Source: Symbiodinium natans (Eukaryota > Sar > Dinophyceae > Suessiales > Symbiodiniaceae). From it: a stretch of DNA of 64,000 nt. Positions 1-11,511 of this stretch are shown one piece after another (the stretch's first letter is position 1; each line of letters begins with the position of its first letter). The stretch spans positions 796,001 to 860,000 of the forward strand of contig CAJNDS010002679.1 in assembly GCA_905221605.1 (NCBI GenBank), in the 5' to 3' direction. Below the pieces are notes generated by a model. The model was given only the letters and a program-made list of their open reading frames with translations. It did not search any database and was not told the origin of the DNA. Position numbers and translations under genes: made by a program.

Positions 1-976
1 TTAGGGTTGGCTCTTCTGCCGATGCCGACAGTTGAGAGCACGGTGGGCTTTGACCCCAAACCCTAAACCTTAAACCCGAAACCCAAAACTGTGAGCTCAA
101 GCAAAAGAGTAGGACAACAAAAGTTGTCCCAAGATCCATGCCCCTCATTGTGAATCCCTGGTCTTCCCCGCCCACCCAACAACGAACACCTCAGAAGAAA
201 GGAAGTTAGGGTTTTTTAGGTTTGGGGGTTTTCGAAACCTAACCCTAAACCCTAAACCCTAAGCCCTAAGCCCTAAGCCCTAAACCCTAAACCCCAAACC
301 CCAAACCCTAAACCCTAAACCCTAAACCCTAAACCACTGTCCAGGTCTCCCCAGAACCTCCATCTTTACTCCGTGCCGCGGCCGCGTCAGCGTCGACGCC
401 CGTTGCAGGTGCCTTTCTGAGGGTTTAGGGTTTAGGGTTTGGGGTTCAGGGTTCAGGGTTCAGGGTTCAGGGTTCAGGGTTTAGGGCTTGGAATTTAGGG
501 CTTGGAGTTTTTGGTTGGAGAGGGGGGGGAGGTTAGGTGGTTTGAGAGGCTCTGGGTCGTTTGATGAGGCACCCACCGACCGCTAAGAGTCAGGGTGTGT
601 GGGTGTTTGGGAGGGTTTGGGGTGGCCTTGGGAATGAGACTTGCTGGCTTTTCTCAGGGTTGCATGGGCCCTGAGACCGGGTCCCTTACCTTCTTTAACG
701 GGTTCTGAAGCATGGGCCCTTGGGATGTATAGGGTATATACAGGGGGCATAGAAGGGGCCCCCTTTCAAGGGCCCACATTAAGGGACCATGTAACTACCC
801 TCAGAGGCTTTGGGGTCCGGATTGGACGGGTTCAAGGAGTCTGGGGATTGACGGCTTGCGATCACATCGGCCGCATCGGAGTTCACAGGCTCGAGGAAGG
901 TTCTTTTTTCCCCTCTCCGCCGAAGGCGGAGAGATCTGCCAACGAGCGCATTGTTTTGGATTTAGGAGTTTCAAGG
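1..976. other. Upstream region of gene 1, mostly repeats
   Basis: It contains telomere-like arrays (about 237-335 and 421-500) and a family-B palindromic element (about 678-795). A unique island at about 353-407 lies between an AG and a GT and is GC-rich, so it could be an additional 5' exon. The frame open from 641 runs through the palindromic element, so I do not treat its first part as coding. Confidence 0.5.
678..795. mobile_element. MITE-like palindromic element, family B, copy 1
   Basis: The segment begins GGTCCCTTACC and ends TTAAGGGACCATGTA, giving a 9-bp terminal inverted repeat. The interior carries the shared words GGGTTCTGAAG, ATGGGCCCTTGG and AGGGTATA, which recur in the same order at 54278-54395. 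No coding capacity is seen. Confidence 0.6.
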
Positions 977-1141
977 ATGTCAGATCCTGCTCTGTCCCAG
1001 TTGGCGGCACGTCTCCGCGCGCCCTCCGATGGAGGGGCGCTGAGGAAGAGCAGATCGGGCATCGACTTCAACCAGCAATTTCCAATGTACACCGTGCCGA
1101 TTGAGGAGTTCCTCAAGCTTCAGGGGCTCAGGGCACACGAG
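977..1141 (+). CDS. Gene 1 exon 1 (N-terminal segment)
   Basis: It begins MSDPALSQLAARLR, continues to FPMYTVPIEEFLKLQGLR, and ends at codon HE with a GA donor (GAGCAG). Fused to the next exon it gives AHEEMLKTGGLTKF, the expected family pattern ahead of the SHQWL motif. Confidence 0.8.
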
Positions 1142-4100
1142 GAGCAGAACCTGCAAGCTGTCTGCATAAGCTAGTGGACACCCTGCTTCCACGCGAATAA
1201 AAACCCTAAATCCTAAGACTAAAAGCTGTACCCGCAGCCCTAAACCCCTAGCAGTAGTAAGCCCTAAGCCCTAAACCCTCCTAACCCCCCTCCAGGAGAT
1301 GCTGAAGACCGGTGGCCTCACTAAGTTTGAGGAATCCCTGGGCCGAGCTACCTGCTGGCAGGGAATGAGGGAATCAGGGCCCTATATATACCCTTGAAGG
1401 GATTATATCAAACCCCAAACCCTAAACCCCAAACCCCAAACCCCAAACCCTAAACCCTAAACCCTAAGGCTATGTTTGTGTCGCACCAGTGGCTTGGGAG
1501 CCGCCACCCCGACCCAGAGCACCAGCAGCTTCACATCTTGCAGGAGGCCCTGCTGCTGGGCGGCAAAGGAAGGGCAGGGGGTTTAGGGTTTAGGGTATAG
1601 GGTTCAGGGTATGGGGTTTTGGGGTTTAGGGTTTAGGGTTTGGGTTTAGGGTTTAGGGTTTAGGGTTTAGGGTTTAGGGTTTAGGGTTTAGGGTTTAGGG
1701 TTTAGGGTTTAGGGTTTAGGGTTTAGGGTTTAGGGTTTCCACGTTTTGTGGTTTGCGAATCCTTCTTCCTTGCTAGTGTTTTTGGACCCTATACACCTAA
1801 ACCCAAAGTGCTGGACAATCCTGGCTACGACGCGCCGAACCCCCGAACCTCAAATCCTCAGCCCTACACTGGAATCTTAAACCCTACATCATACAATTGA
1901 ACCCTATAAACCCTAAACCCTTGCACGCCTAGGAAAAACATCTTGTCCGGCAGCATACAAATTAGTATGCCCGTGGCGGCAGAGGCGACTCAGCGGACTC
2001 CGAGCGTCATGGGGTTTGGGGTTTCGGTTTAGCGTTTAGGTTGTACGTTTCAGAGGGCTCACAGGCTTCATAGGGGTTACTGTAGGGTTCATAAGGTTCA
2101 GGGTTTGAAGGATTTGAAGGGCTTTAAGGATTTGAAGGGTGTAGGGTTTAGGGTTTAGGGTTTATAGAGCTTAGAGGCTTTACGGGTTTCAGGGTGGTTT
2201 CAAGAGACAGCCTATGATTTCCCCGAAGATGGTCTACGGCCGACGCGCCTGTCCAACTGCGGCGAGCATGAAATCCAAGCCTCTCTACGTGACTGGGCGA
2301 GGTTTAGGGGCCTTGGGGGCTTGGGGTGTGGGGTTTCGGATCTGATACCCTAAACCTTAAACCCTAAACCCTAAACACTAAACCCTAAACCCCCCCAAAA
2401 GTTGCCCCGCACGGGACATGTTCAGTGCCCCTCCCAGGTCTGGTACGACTTCTTGTGCTGCCCACAGGATGGTTCAGCTCTCGCGAGCCAACACCGAGAG
2501 CAGGCGATACAGAGTATACCCTCCTACGTTGCCTCTTGGCCCAAGAGCTGGAGGGGTTTTAGGGCTTAGGGTTTAGGGTTTAGGGTTCGGGGTTTAGGGT
2601 CGGGGGCTTTTGGCTTAAGAGTTGGAGGGGTTTAGGGCTTAGGATTTAGGGTTTAGGGTCGGACGTTTAGGGTTTAGGGTCTTGATTGACGTTGTCTTTG
2701 AGTAGGAGCCGGGCGTTTTGGGGAGTTTAGAGGGTGTAGGCTCTTAAGCTGACTCTTGGCTTCAGAGTTGGGGAGTGGATTAGAGCTACGTGAGGATTCC
2801 CGAAAGTTAGCATAGGCCCTGCAAAAGGACCCCCCCCCCCCAAAAAAAAAAAAAAAAACAATAACAATAATATAGCCCTAAATACTTGGCTTGGAGGGTG
2901 AGGTTGCTCTCCATGCTTGAGCCTATAGTACAAACTCCAGAAAGTTGGAACATCCTTATCCCCATACCCCAAAAGGTAGACTCTAGGGAATCCCAGCTCG
3001 AATCATCCTTAAGCCATGCTCCAACTTTCTGATTGTATGTGATTGTCAAGGCCCTTCTCCCTAGCCCCTCTTATTGCAGCCAAGAAACATCTGTCCAGTG
3101 AATACAGAGCGGGTATTCAACATCATGTATGACCGCTCAGGCCGAATTTCAGGGATTAAAGTTTTGGGCTTAGGCTTTGTTTTGGAGGATACCTGTCAAT
3201 GTGGAAGTTCAAACAAGCCTATCGAGGTACGCTCTGATTCTGGGTTTCAAGGCCGGCCAGAATGCAAGACCCCAAACGTCACCATCAATTATCATCTCTT
3301 CTGTATACTGCCTATTTCCTTTCACGAGAGACTACCCCAAGAATTGCATTCGAATTCAGATGGGGCCCTATATCATACAGGCACAGTGCGAGTTCTTCAT
3401 CATTCTTTGCCCAGCACTGGAGCACGCAGAGCACCGGAAGATGCTTTCGCTTGAGACATGGGCTGAGAGAGGCGGCTGCGTGGGAATTTTCAAGTTTTGG
3501 CTCACAGGGTTTGGGTGTAGGGTTTGGGGGGGAGGTGTTCGGGTTTAGGGACAGGGTCTGGGTTGAGGGGTTTTAAGAGTCGTAGGGGTTTTAAGGGTTT
3601 AAGGGTTTAGGGGCTTTGGGGGTGTAAGGCATAAACCCTAAACCCTAAACCCTAAACCCTAAACCCTAAACCCTAAACCCTAAACCCTAAACCCTAAACC
3701 CTAAACCCTAGGGGTTTCTTCGAAGCAGGCTGGTGCCGTGCTGAGAAGATGGCGCAGGAACTCGCAGCTCGAACGGATGGCTACAGCATCGTCATCGTGA
3801 CTCGCCCTAAACCCTAAACCCTAAACCCTAAACCCTAAACCCTAAACCCTAAACCCTAAACCCTAAACCCTAAACCCTAAAACCCTAAACCCTAAACCCT
3901 AAACCCTTAAACCCTAAGACCCTAAGACCCTAAAACCCTAAAACCCTCAAAACCCTCAAACCCTAAAAGCCTAAACCCCCAAAACCCTAAAACCCTTAAA
4001 CCCTTAAACCCTTAAACCCTAAAACCCTAAACCCTTAAACCCTTAAACCCTAAAACCCTAAAACCCTAAAACCCTCCAAACCCTCAAACCCTAAAACCCT

Positions 4101-5943
4101 AAAACCCTAAAACCCTAAAACCCTAAACCTTAAAACCCTAAAACCCTAAAACCCTAAAACCCTAAACCCTAAAACCCTAAAACCCTCAAAACCCTCAAGC
4201 CCTCAATCCCTAAAACCCTAAAACCCTAAAACCCTAAACTGTAAACCCTAAAACTCTAAAACCCTAAAACCCTAAAACCCTAAAACCCTAAAACCCTAAA
4301 ACCCTAAAACCCTAAAACCCTAAAACCCTAAAACCCTAAAATCCTAAAACCCTAAAACCCTCAACCCTAAAACCCTAAAACCCTAAACCCAAAACCCTAA
4401 ACCCTAAACCCTAATCCCTAACCCTAAACCCGAGTTCAAAGCCCCCTGGAAGCCCAAAGGCTTTTGCCCTGAAAACTCCGGCAGGAAGAAAAGGCTTCTC
4501 TGCGAAAAGCCTTGACAGGTCTTTTAGGGTTTAGGATTTGAGGTTTAGGGTTTCTGACGAGCCCTAAACCCAAAACCCTAAACCCGACACCCTAAACCCA
4601 CCCTAAACCCTGCACGCCATGCTGCGATGCTGAGGAGAGTGCCACGCATGCCGTGCTGGTCTTCGACATTCAAAGATCGAAAGATGCGCCGGGGACTGGG
4701 AAATACACCTGGGAAGCAGACCGGGCGACGATTGGGCCCGTGATGGTGCAATTGGTTTGGAACAAGCTCCTGTTTTTTCTTGAGCGAGGCAGGCAAACCC
4801 CCTAAACCCTCAATCCTGAACCCTAAGCGCTTCAGAAAGGGGGAGGGGGATCTAACCCTAAGGGTCCATGTACCTTATTGTATACTTGAGCCCCAGAGTC
4901 TCCCCAGATAGGTGGTACTTTAAGGCCCAAGAACTCCCTAGTTAGGTACATGGACCCTTAGGGGAATGAAGTTTCGTTTTAAGGCTGGCAAGTTGGTAGG
5001 TCCAGTTTAGGGTTTAGGGTTTGGGGTTTAGGGTTTAGGATTTAAGGTTGACCACGGGCCAGGTGACTTGCACAGGTATCGGTTCCTGCTGAATGAGCAA
5101 ATGCCACGCTGCTTCCAAGGCCTTAATGTCGAGGCCATCGATGCTTGGCGCAGGGTGCATAGTCTGAACTCTGTTTGTGGAGTTCTTCAATGCCCCCGAT
5201 CACCTAAACCCTAAACCCTAAACACTAAACTAACCGCATAGACGTTTTAACTCGACCACGACCAGAAAAGGACGGCTTGGTTCCAGGCTTCGCCACGCGT
5301 ATTGACCCCTTCGAGGACCCCCGCGGCTTCATGCTGGCAAGGTTCCTGCATCTCGGATGCCTGTAACCCTAAACCCTAAACACTAAACCCTAAACCCTAA
5401 ACCCCTAAACGCGAAACCCTAAACCCTGAGCCCTAAGCCCTAAACCCTAAACCCTAAACCCTAAACCTAGTGTACCCTTTTTCTTTATTCTCTTGCCAAG
5501 GGGTCAAGATTCTTTATTCTCTTGCTAAGGGGTCAAGATCCCTGTAAAATGAGCTTGTTAACATAACGGGTCTAAGCCCTTAACCCAAAACACGCTTAAC
5601 ATTGGTCCGCCCCCAAAGCCCCTAAGCCCTCAACCCTAAACTCTAGACTTAAATCCCAGGTATCAGAATGGCTTCCGAAGCGCCGTCGAGCGTGACGCTG
5701 CGGGCTGGTCTCCGCTTTGCTACGCAGCCGCGACTTTCCTGGCGCAATGGTACAGCTTGATATGTATGTATGTGTGCATGCATGTACGTATGTATGTGGA
5801 GGTATCTACATACATACATACATACATACATACATACATACATACATACATACACACACAAAAGGTGTCTGTGTACATGTACACATTACATATTCATATA
5901 CAAATTTCCATGTACACACACACACACACTTTTTCATTTCAAT

Positions 5944-5976
<33 letters not shown>

Positions 5977-7762
5977 CCACTACCATGGCGGCATCTCTGC
6001 ACCCTGTCCGAGGATTGTCAGGAGAGTGATGCGGAATTCGCAGATTCGTTTCTGAGTGTTGCAGGTCGTTTGCAACCTCCTATACCAACTACAAGAATTC
6101 CAACAAGACGGAGTGCCAGAGACTCCCAAATCCGAAGCCAACCGCACGAACTCCGCATTCCAAAACACGTCAAGAACTCCAAATCCACCTCGCCCACGTC
6201 CAGATGTTACAGGACTTTGGGGTGTATGGTACCGCTTCCTGCCCCCACCCCAACCCCCTCCCCGCAGGTACATCATCTTCAGAAATTCCATCTTCTGTTT
6301 TCCCCTTTTTTTCGTTTTTCACGGTGCATGTTGCTGAACAGGTTGGCTTACTTGATCCCAAAACCGCGTGGGCTTCGAATCTGTTTAAACAGGACAGCTA
6401 ACGATGCGGAGTACACGATGCAGCATTCCTGCCATGCCCACTTGACATCTGCCCCCGCCCTAAAACATGATGTTGTATAAGTCGCATTGCAAAATTATGT
6501 ATCCCATCAGCGTGTCGTTAGACATCCATGGATATGTGATGCATATACAGTCTTTCACTTCAGAATATGCAAGACCCCGAAAAACTCATCTACAGCAGCC
6601 TTAGCCATCGTTTGATTTTGTTTAAGCAGATTGCCACGCTGCTCTCATGCCTATTCTTCCCGGAGATATTCCCGCCTTGTAAAGTCATGCTGCCTTGCAA
6701 GCCCTCTCAGTGTCCCCCCCAGGTGAGCGGCAATGCAGAGATAGTGCAGGCCTTGCTGGACAGTCGAGCTGATCCAAACGACGCCATCATGAAGGCGAAG
6801 AAGGAGATACAGATGCCCAGGCGCCTGTCTCTTGGTGCTAGCCCCTGTGGTACCCTTTTGCCCCTTTTTGAGGGTTCAAGGATTCCTGTTATAAGTTAGT
6901 TGTAAGTAACGAAAAAGGGCACCCGTATTCAAGAAGATGGCTACTGAGCTACCAAGATCTGCTGCCTCCCTGGCCGCCATCTACCATGGCAACGCCGCCC
7001 TTCGCACGCTCCTGGAGGCCGGAGCCCGGGCCAATGCCCGTGACAGCATCGGCGCAACCGCCTTGCATTGGGCAGCTCTGTCCAACAATGGGGAGGGTGT
7101 GCGGCTTCTGTGCTCCGCCGGCGGTGACGGCACCCTGTGCTGCTTTCCGAGCATGACGGCCCTGCAAGTGGGGTGCGCCTGCGCCTCTGTAGAGGCCATG
7201 CGAGTGCTGATGTCCCAGCCGACCACAGCGAACCTCCGGTTTTGCCTGCACTTCTCCGTGATCTTTCCTGGGGGCTACGCTGGGACCATTGGATTCTTAG
7301 TAGCTGAGTGAGTACACTTTACGCCTTTACGCTTTTTGGGATACTCTAGGCCCCTATAGAACTGAAAGTGTACACTTGTTGGGGGGCTTATGAACTCTGA
7401 ACCCAAAACCCCAAACCCTAAACCCTAAACCCTAAACCACATGAACTCAAGGATTGCTGATAGAGGCCAGGGCTGACGTCAATGAGCAGTTCAGCACGCG
7501 CCTTGGCCAGGACATGTGGTGGCCGGCCACTTGGTAGGCCAGTGGTGCCCTTTGCCCTTTTTCTGGTTCTGGGTACCCTAAACCCTAAACCCTAAACCCT
7601 AAACCCTAAACCCTAGACCCTTATTGTAGTATGACTACTGGGCTACGAAGGTCATGAACCTGGCAAGTGTCCGGCACAGGATCAGCCCTTCGAGGCTCAC
7701 CATGCTGGCCTACCACCACTCTGGGGCCACCCCGCTGATGTTCCTTAGGGGTACCTCGCAAT

Positions 7763-7793
<31 letters not shown>

Positions 7794-8104
7794 GTTTTTT
7801 TTGCTTAAAAATCATTTTTTTGGGTACTATAATTCCTAAGAAACAGCAAGCATGTTGATGTTTGCTGGGCTTCTGAGTACAGTGTAGGTTTAGCATCCTA
7901 AATGGCTACTTCGAAGCAACCTCCTTGTTGCTGGCCGCTGGGGCCAGGGTGGACCTCCGAAACTCGCGGAACCGGACGGCCGTAGATCTCGCGAGGGCCG
8001 TGCGAGCGCCACCTCTGCTGCTTGCAAGCCTCCAAAGCAGGCAGGCGACAGAGTCGGTAGGGGGACTGGTCGAAGACAGTCCCGACGACGTAATCTCTTT
8101 GTGA
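977..8104 (+). CDS. Gene 1: ankyrin-repeat protein with N-terminal SHQWLG/WYDF region, about 17 exons
   Basis: Exons as I read them: 977-1141, 1296-1346, 1469-1559, 1933 to about 1985, about 2211-2288, 2438 to about 2536, 3387-3471, 3729-3796, 4635-4788, 5063-5139, 5271-5332, 5660-5729, 6723-6836, 6937-7291, 7452-7525, about 7651 to about 7742, and 7894-8104 (TGA at 8102-8104). Phases agree at nearly every join. The protein (roughly 600 residues) reads MYTVPIEEFLKL, AMFVSHQWLGSRHPDP, PLYVWYDFLCCPQ, SIPSYVAS, CEFFIILCPA, GWCRAEKMAQELA, YRFLLNEQ and DGLVPGF. Ankyrin repeats follow (AGWSPLCYAA; GNAEIVQALLDSRADPN; LLEAGARANARD; GATALHWAAL; LLIEARADVNE; SGATPLMF; LLLAAGARVDLRN). From memory this order matches a large dinoflagellate ankyrin family of unknown function. 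The repeats suggest protein-protein scaffolding. ATG 977 is the first plausible start, but an AG directly precedes it, so an earlier exon is possible. Most donors are GC or GA. Confidence 0.85.
1296..1346 (+). CDS. Gene 1 exon 2
   Basis: This 51-nt exon of 17 codons (EMLKTGGLTKFEESLGR) follows acceptor CTCCAG and ends at a GC donor (GCTACC). The intron 1347-1468 is about 120 bp and is largely CCCTAAA/CCCCAAA repeat. Confidence 0.8.
1469..1559 (+). CDS. Gene 1 exon 3 (SHQWLG...HPDP motif)
   Basis: It encodes AMFVSHQWLGSRHPDPEHQQ followed by a helix-like LHILQEALL. This is the most diagnostic motif of the N-terminal region. The acceptor AAG lies at the edge of a CCCTAA array. The predicted donor is GC at 1560. 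Confidence 0.85.
2438..2536 (+). CDS. Gene 1 exon with VWYDFLCCPQ motif
   Basis: The exon follows CCTCCCAG and encodes VWYDFLCCPQ followed by REQAIQSIPSYVAS. The preceding exon ends KSKPLY with a GT donor at 2289. The 3' boundary is uncertain by a few bases because donor and acceptor share bases. Confidence 0.8.
3387..3471 (+). CDS. Gene 1 exon CEFFIILCPALEH
   Basis: It follows acceptor GCACAG and encodes CEFFIILCPALEHAEHRK and SLETWAER. It ends in phase 1 at a GC donor. The next exon starts with the two bases that complete glycine in ERGWCRAEK. Confidence 0.8.
3729..3796 (+). CDS. Gene 1 exon GWCRAEKMAQELAARTDG
   Basis: This 68-nt exon follows acceptor GAAGCAG and ends at a GT donor (GTGACT). 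The following intron holds about 600 bp of CCCTAAAA-type repeat. In isolation the peptide resembles the TDGYS of AAA ATPases, but its neighbours fix it in gene 1. Confidence 0.75.
3805..4432. repeat. Long degenerate CCCTAAA/CCCTAAAA array in a gene 1 intron
   Basis: About 630 bp of telomere-like repeat starts as CCCTAAA and shifts to the 8-mer CCCTAAAA (TTTTAGGG) with CTCAAA and CTTAAA variants. It makes up most of the intron between the exons ending 3796 and starting 4635. Confidence 0.95.
4635..4788 (+). CDS. Gene 1 exon ESATHAVLVFDIQ...LFFLERG
   Basis: It encodes ESATHAVLVFDIQ, DAPGTGKYTWEADRATIG and VQLVWNKLLFFLER, ending phase 1 at GC. The next exon (5063-5139) supplies GDLHRYRFLLNEQMPRCFQG. 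A palindromic element (4856-4963) lies in the intron between them. Confidence 0.8.
4856..4963. mobile_element. MITE-like element with perfect 20-bp inverted repeats
   Basis: The left end CCCTAAGGGTCCATGTACCT is exactly reverse-complementary to 4944-4963. The 108-bp element has no coding capacity and lies in a gene 1 intron. Its ends resemble the CCATGTACCTACCCT end of family B. Confidence 0.75.
5271..5332 (+). CDS. Gene 1 exon DGLVPGF
   Basis: It encodes DGLVPGFATRIDPFEDPRGF and ends phase 2 at a GC donor. The joined codon with 5660 gives FMYQNGFRSAVERDAAGWSP, where the ankyrin repeats begin. Confidence 0.8.
5479..5538. repeat. 30-bp tandem duplication
   Basis: TTCTTTATTCTCTTGC(C/T)AAGGGGTCAAGA is present twice in tandem with one visible difference. 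It is intronic. Confidence 0.8.
5804..5978. repeat. TACA microsatellite, CA run and 30-bp poly-C
   Basis: A (TACA)n stretch (about 5810-5852), a short CA run (about 5914-5928) and an uninterrupted C tract (about 5946-5975) occupy the intron 5730-6722. The ORFs here are low-complexity shadows. Confidence 0.9.
6723..6836 (+). CDS. Gene 1 ankyrin exon (GNAEIVQALLDSRADPN)
   Basis: The exon starts at VSGNAEIVQALLDSRADPND after a C-rich acceptor ending CAG. It completes the repeat opened by AGWSPLCYAA (5660-5729). The 993-bp intron before it contains a TACA microsatellite and a 30-bp C tract, not telomeric repeat. Confidence 0.85.
6937..7291 (+). CDS. Gene 1 main ankyrin exon
   Basis: The largest exon (355 nt) encodes about three ankyrin units: AAIYHGNAALRTLLEAGARA, SIGATALHWAALSNNGEG and MTALQVGCACASVEAMRVLM. 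It ends phase 1 at a GA donor. With 7452 it reads GTIGLLIEARADVNE. The start could be 3 nt upstream or 12 nt downstream. Confidence 0.85.
7894..8104 (+). CDS. Gene 1 last exon with stop codon
   Basis: It encodes NGYFEATSLLLAAGARVDLR and then RTAVDLARAVRAPPLLLASL, and ends DDVISL-stop (TGA 8102-8104). It is the last ankyrin unit plus a short acidic tail. The acceptor TTTAG is itself part of a telomere-like TTTAG word. Confidence 0.8.
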
Positions 8105-9799
8105 AGTATAGTTAGACCCTTTAAGATATTTTCATACTGAGCCTAAAGGGCTCACGTCCTCTTGGTCTCTTGTCTATGCATGTTCTATATCAGAGGGCCC
8201 TTAAAGGGTCCAACCTTTGTACATTCAATCTCCCTTCAATTGCCGCGCCCAGCTCCGTATTTGGAGGCAGCGGTTGCTTTTTACAGCGGGCTGCGCCAGC
8301 TTTCGGCCCACTTATGGCCCGGGCGACTCAACCAGTCTGTTGGGGTTTTTAGGGTTCAGGGTAGAGGGTTTAGGGGTTTGGGGTTTAGGGTTTGGGGTTT
8401 AGGGTTTAGGGTTTGGGGTTTTGAGTTTAGGGTTCATGGGTGGTTGGCGGCATTTCTTTCTTGGCCCTCCAGCGTGGACCACCCGATAAGCCACAATTTC
8501 CTTGCACACCCATTCCCAGACATCATCGCCGAGCCCAAAAAGTAAACCCTAAACCCAGAAACCCCCAATGACTTAAAATCTTAAGCCCCCCAGCCACAAT
8601 TTTCCTTAAACCCTACAGGCCTTTAAACCTCTAAACCTCTAAACCTTGCAATCCGTAAGCCCTCTTCCAATCCCCTTGACCTAAACCTTAGACCTTAAAC
8701 CCTAAACCCTAAACCCTACACCCTAAACCCTAAACCCTAAACCCTAAACCCTAAACCCTAAACCCTAAACCTTGAAGCCCGAAACCTACCCAACGCCGGC
8801 TTCAGGGCCATCCGTGCTTCCGGGTGAGATTGCGCAGGCTGGGGAGGGAGTTTCGGGTCTCGGGGTTTAGGGTTTAGGGTTTAGGGTTTAGGGTTTAGGG
8901 TTTAGGGTTTAGGGTTTAGGGTTTGGGCTTCTAGGCTTCAGGGGTTCAGGGCTTAAGGGTTTGAAGGCTTCAGGGTTTAGGGTTTCGGGGCTTTAAGGTT
9001 TAGGGTTTGAGGGCTTTTAGGGTTTAGGGTTTGAGGGCTTGAGGGTTTGGAGTTTTAGGGCTTTCGGGTTTTGGGGTTTAAGGCTTTGGGGCTCAAGTCT
9101 GAATGTTTTCAGGGTTGACCGGCTCAGAACCTAGTTAAAGCTCAGGATTTTAGAGTTGAACTGGGGTTTTAGGGATTCAGGGGTCAGGGTTCAGTGTTTC
9201 TGTCTAGGTAGGTCTTTGGGCTTTTGGGATGTTCGGGGTGTAAGCGTTTGAGGCGCTACCCTAAACCCTAACCCTAAAAACTCGAAACCCTACAACCCTA
9301 GAACCCTAAACCCAGAACCCTAAGCCCTAAACCCTAAACCCTAAGGGTTTTAAGGGGGTTTTCGGGTTTCGGGTTTCGGGTTTCGGGTTTCCCTAAACCC
9401 TAAACCCTAAACCCTAAACCCTAAACCCTAAACCCTAAACCCTAGACCGGGCTGATGCACGTACTACAAGGGAATGCTTAGGGTTATCCAGGCTTGAGGG
9501 ATGCCCCGATATGGGGTTTTCCGAAGTTCAGGGGTGTTAGGGTTTAGGGTTTAGGGTTTAGGGTTTAGGGTTTAGGGTTTAGGGTTTAGGGTTTAGGGTT
9601 TAGGATTGTTGGGACACTGATTATAAGGAATCCCTTATCTACGTAAACCCCCGTATGGGCTTCGGGGCTATTGAAACCCTAAAGCAGAAGCCCCAAACTG
9701 CACTACAGGGTTTGCCTAGGGTGAAGCCAGGGAGTTTAGGGTTTAGGGTTTAGGGTTTAGGGTTTAGGATTTAGGGTTTAGGGTTTAGGGTTTAGGGTT

Positions 9800-9902
9800 G
9801 CGATGGTTGTCCGCTCCGGTGTCGTCACGTCGTGCGAGGTATCCGAGAAGACTGCGCCGGAGTCCATTGCGAAGCAGAAGGCCCCGCTCTCCACATGGTT
9901 GC
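9800..9902 (+). CDS. Coding-like island, strand ambiguous
   Basis: A unique 103-bp GC-rich island lies between TTTAGGG arrays. The + strand reads AMVVRSGVVTSCEVSEK and on. The - strand is also open (GAFCFAMDSGAVFSDTSHD) with high GC3. It resembles the other exons in size and context but has no assigned gene. Confidence 0.35.
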
Positions 9903-10325
9903 GTTAGGGTTTAGAGTTTAGGGTTTAGGGTTTAGGGTTTAGGGTTTAGGGTTTAGGGTTTAGGGTTTAGGGTTTAGGGTTTAGGGTTTAGGGTTTAGGG
10001 TTTAGGGTTTAGGGTTCAAGGCTGCAAGCACCCCCCCCGAAGACCCACAGCCCTGAAGTGCAAATCCCTCAATTTCGGCCCCTTCTGGGTACACTAAATC
10101 ATAGGGGCCGGCTTAGCAACACCGAAAAGGACCGTAAGATAGAGAAGGGCCCAACTCTGCAGATGCTTGATTCGGTGGGCCCAAAGCCTGACGCCTAAAC
10201 CCTAAACCCTAAACCCTCTACCCTCTAAACCCTAAACCCTACACCCTAAACCCTACACCCTACACCCTACACCATAATCCCTAAACCCTAAACCCTAAAC
10301 CAAACCCTCACCCTAACCCGGACAG

Positions 10326-10409
10326 AGGATGGCGAGGGTATGCTGGGTGCGGCTACCCTGCCCCTGCCCCAACTCGAGCTGGAGAAGCGGTGGTGCGACC
10401 CGGTCGATG
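10326..10409 (+). CDS. Possible N-terminal exon of gene 2
   Basis: After acceptor GACAG the frame reads EDGEGMLGAATLPLPQLELE and then KRWCDPVDG, with a GC donor candidate. No domain is recognised. Assignment to gene 2 rests only on strand and position. Confidence 0.35.
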
Positions 10410-11511
10410 GCCGTTTAGGGTTTAGGGTTGAAGGTTGAGGGTTGAGGGTTGAGGGTTTGGGGTTTGGGGTTTGGGGTTTAGGGTTTAATGGATGCTTGGG
10501 GGAGTGTATTCTCATTCCCTCAGCTTCAATCCCTATGAAAGTTTAGGGTTTAGGAGCACAGGAATCTAATCTCTTGGGGGAGCGTATTCTCTATGAACTA
10601 CCCAAAAAAGTTGCCAGCATGATTACCCCATGTCTTCCTGATACAAGAAGAGGGACACTACCAAACTCCATTCCAATTCTGCAGTATATGGGCTACTTAT
10701 TTGTTCCCTCTCCCCTCTCCCCTCCCCCCTTTCCACTTTCCCCTTTCCCCTTTCCCCTTTCCCCTTTCCCCCCTTTTTCGTTCCCTTTCCCCCCCACCCT
10801 CCCAAACACAAATCATGACAAACGGACTTCAGCTGAAGGCCTCCACGCCAAGACCCCAGGCCCTAAAACTTGAGTCAGACCAAAGGCAAGACACTACTAT
10901 AGGGTCGGAGCAACTGCTAATCCTATCTCCTCATGGTCCCTTTATAGATCTGCTATAATAACCTCCAACACCCTACTGAAAATTCCTTAAACCCTAAACC
11001 CCAAGCCCTAAACCCTAAACCCTAAACCCTAAACCCTAAACCCTAAACCCTAAACCCTAAACCCTAAACCCTAAACCCTAAACCCTAAACCCTATTTTAT
11101 TTCTTAAGGCCCCTATGTTGCACCTAAATCAGCCGATGGAAAGGCTCTTTGTCCTACAGCCTAGGCAGCGGCATGCAGCGGACCAGTGCCATGATTGCCG
11201 CCGAGACGCTGGGGCCGACAGGGATGACCTCATAGGGTTTAGGGTTTAGGTTTTGTTGGGGTTTAGGGTTTAGGGTTTAGGGCTAGGGTTTTGGGTTTTG
11301 AGCTGACAGTTCAGGGCTGAGAGTTTTGGAGGGCTTCGACTTGGTCCTGAAGGGAGACTTTGTTGGGGAAGGTGGTCCAGGGGCATTTTTGTGCCCGAAT
11401 GCGTACCGGAGGGTTCCCGTTTGAAGACGTGGGGTTCCAGGGGTCAGGGAGTTGACGTGGCGTCGTGCGCTTGTGTTGGCAAAGCGTTCGGAAGCGTCCG
11501 AGTGCTGAAAG

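Noticed and set aside
641-976. N-terminal extension of the 177-aa frame
   Set aside because: It runs through a palindromic mobile element (678-795) and telomere-like sequence. Protein-like sequence starts near 977.
3729-3796. Exon peptide looking like an AAA ATPase (ARTDGYS)
   Set aside because: The preceding and following exons place it in the ankyrin family context (ERGWCRAEK...IVIESATH).
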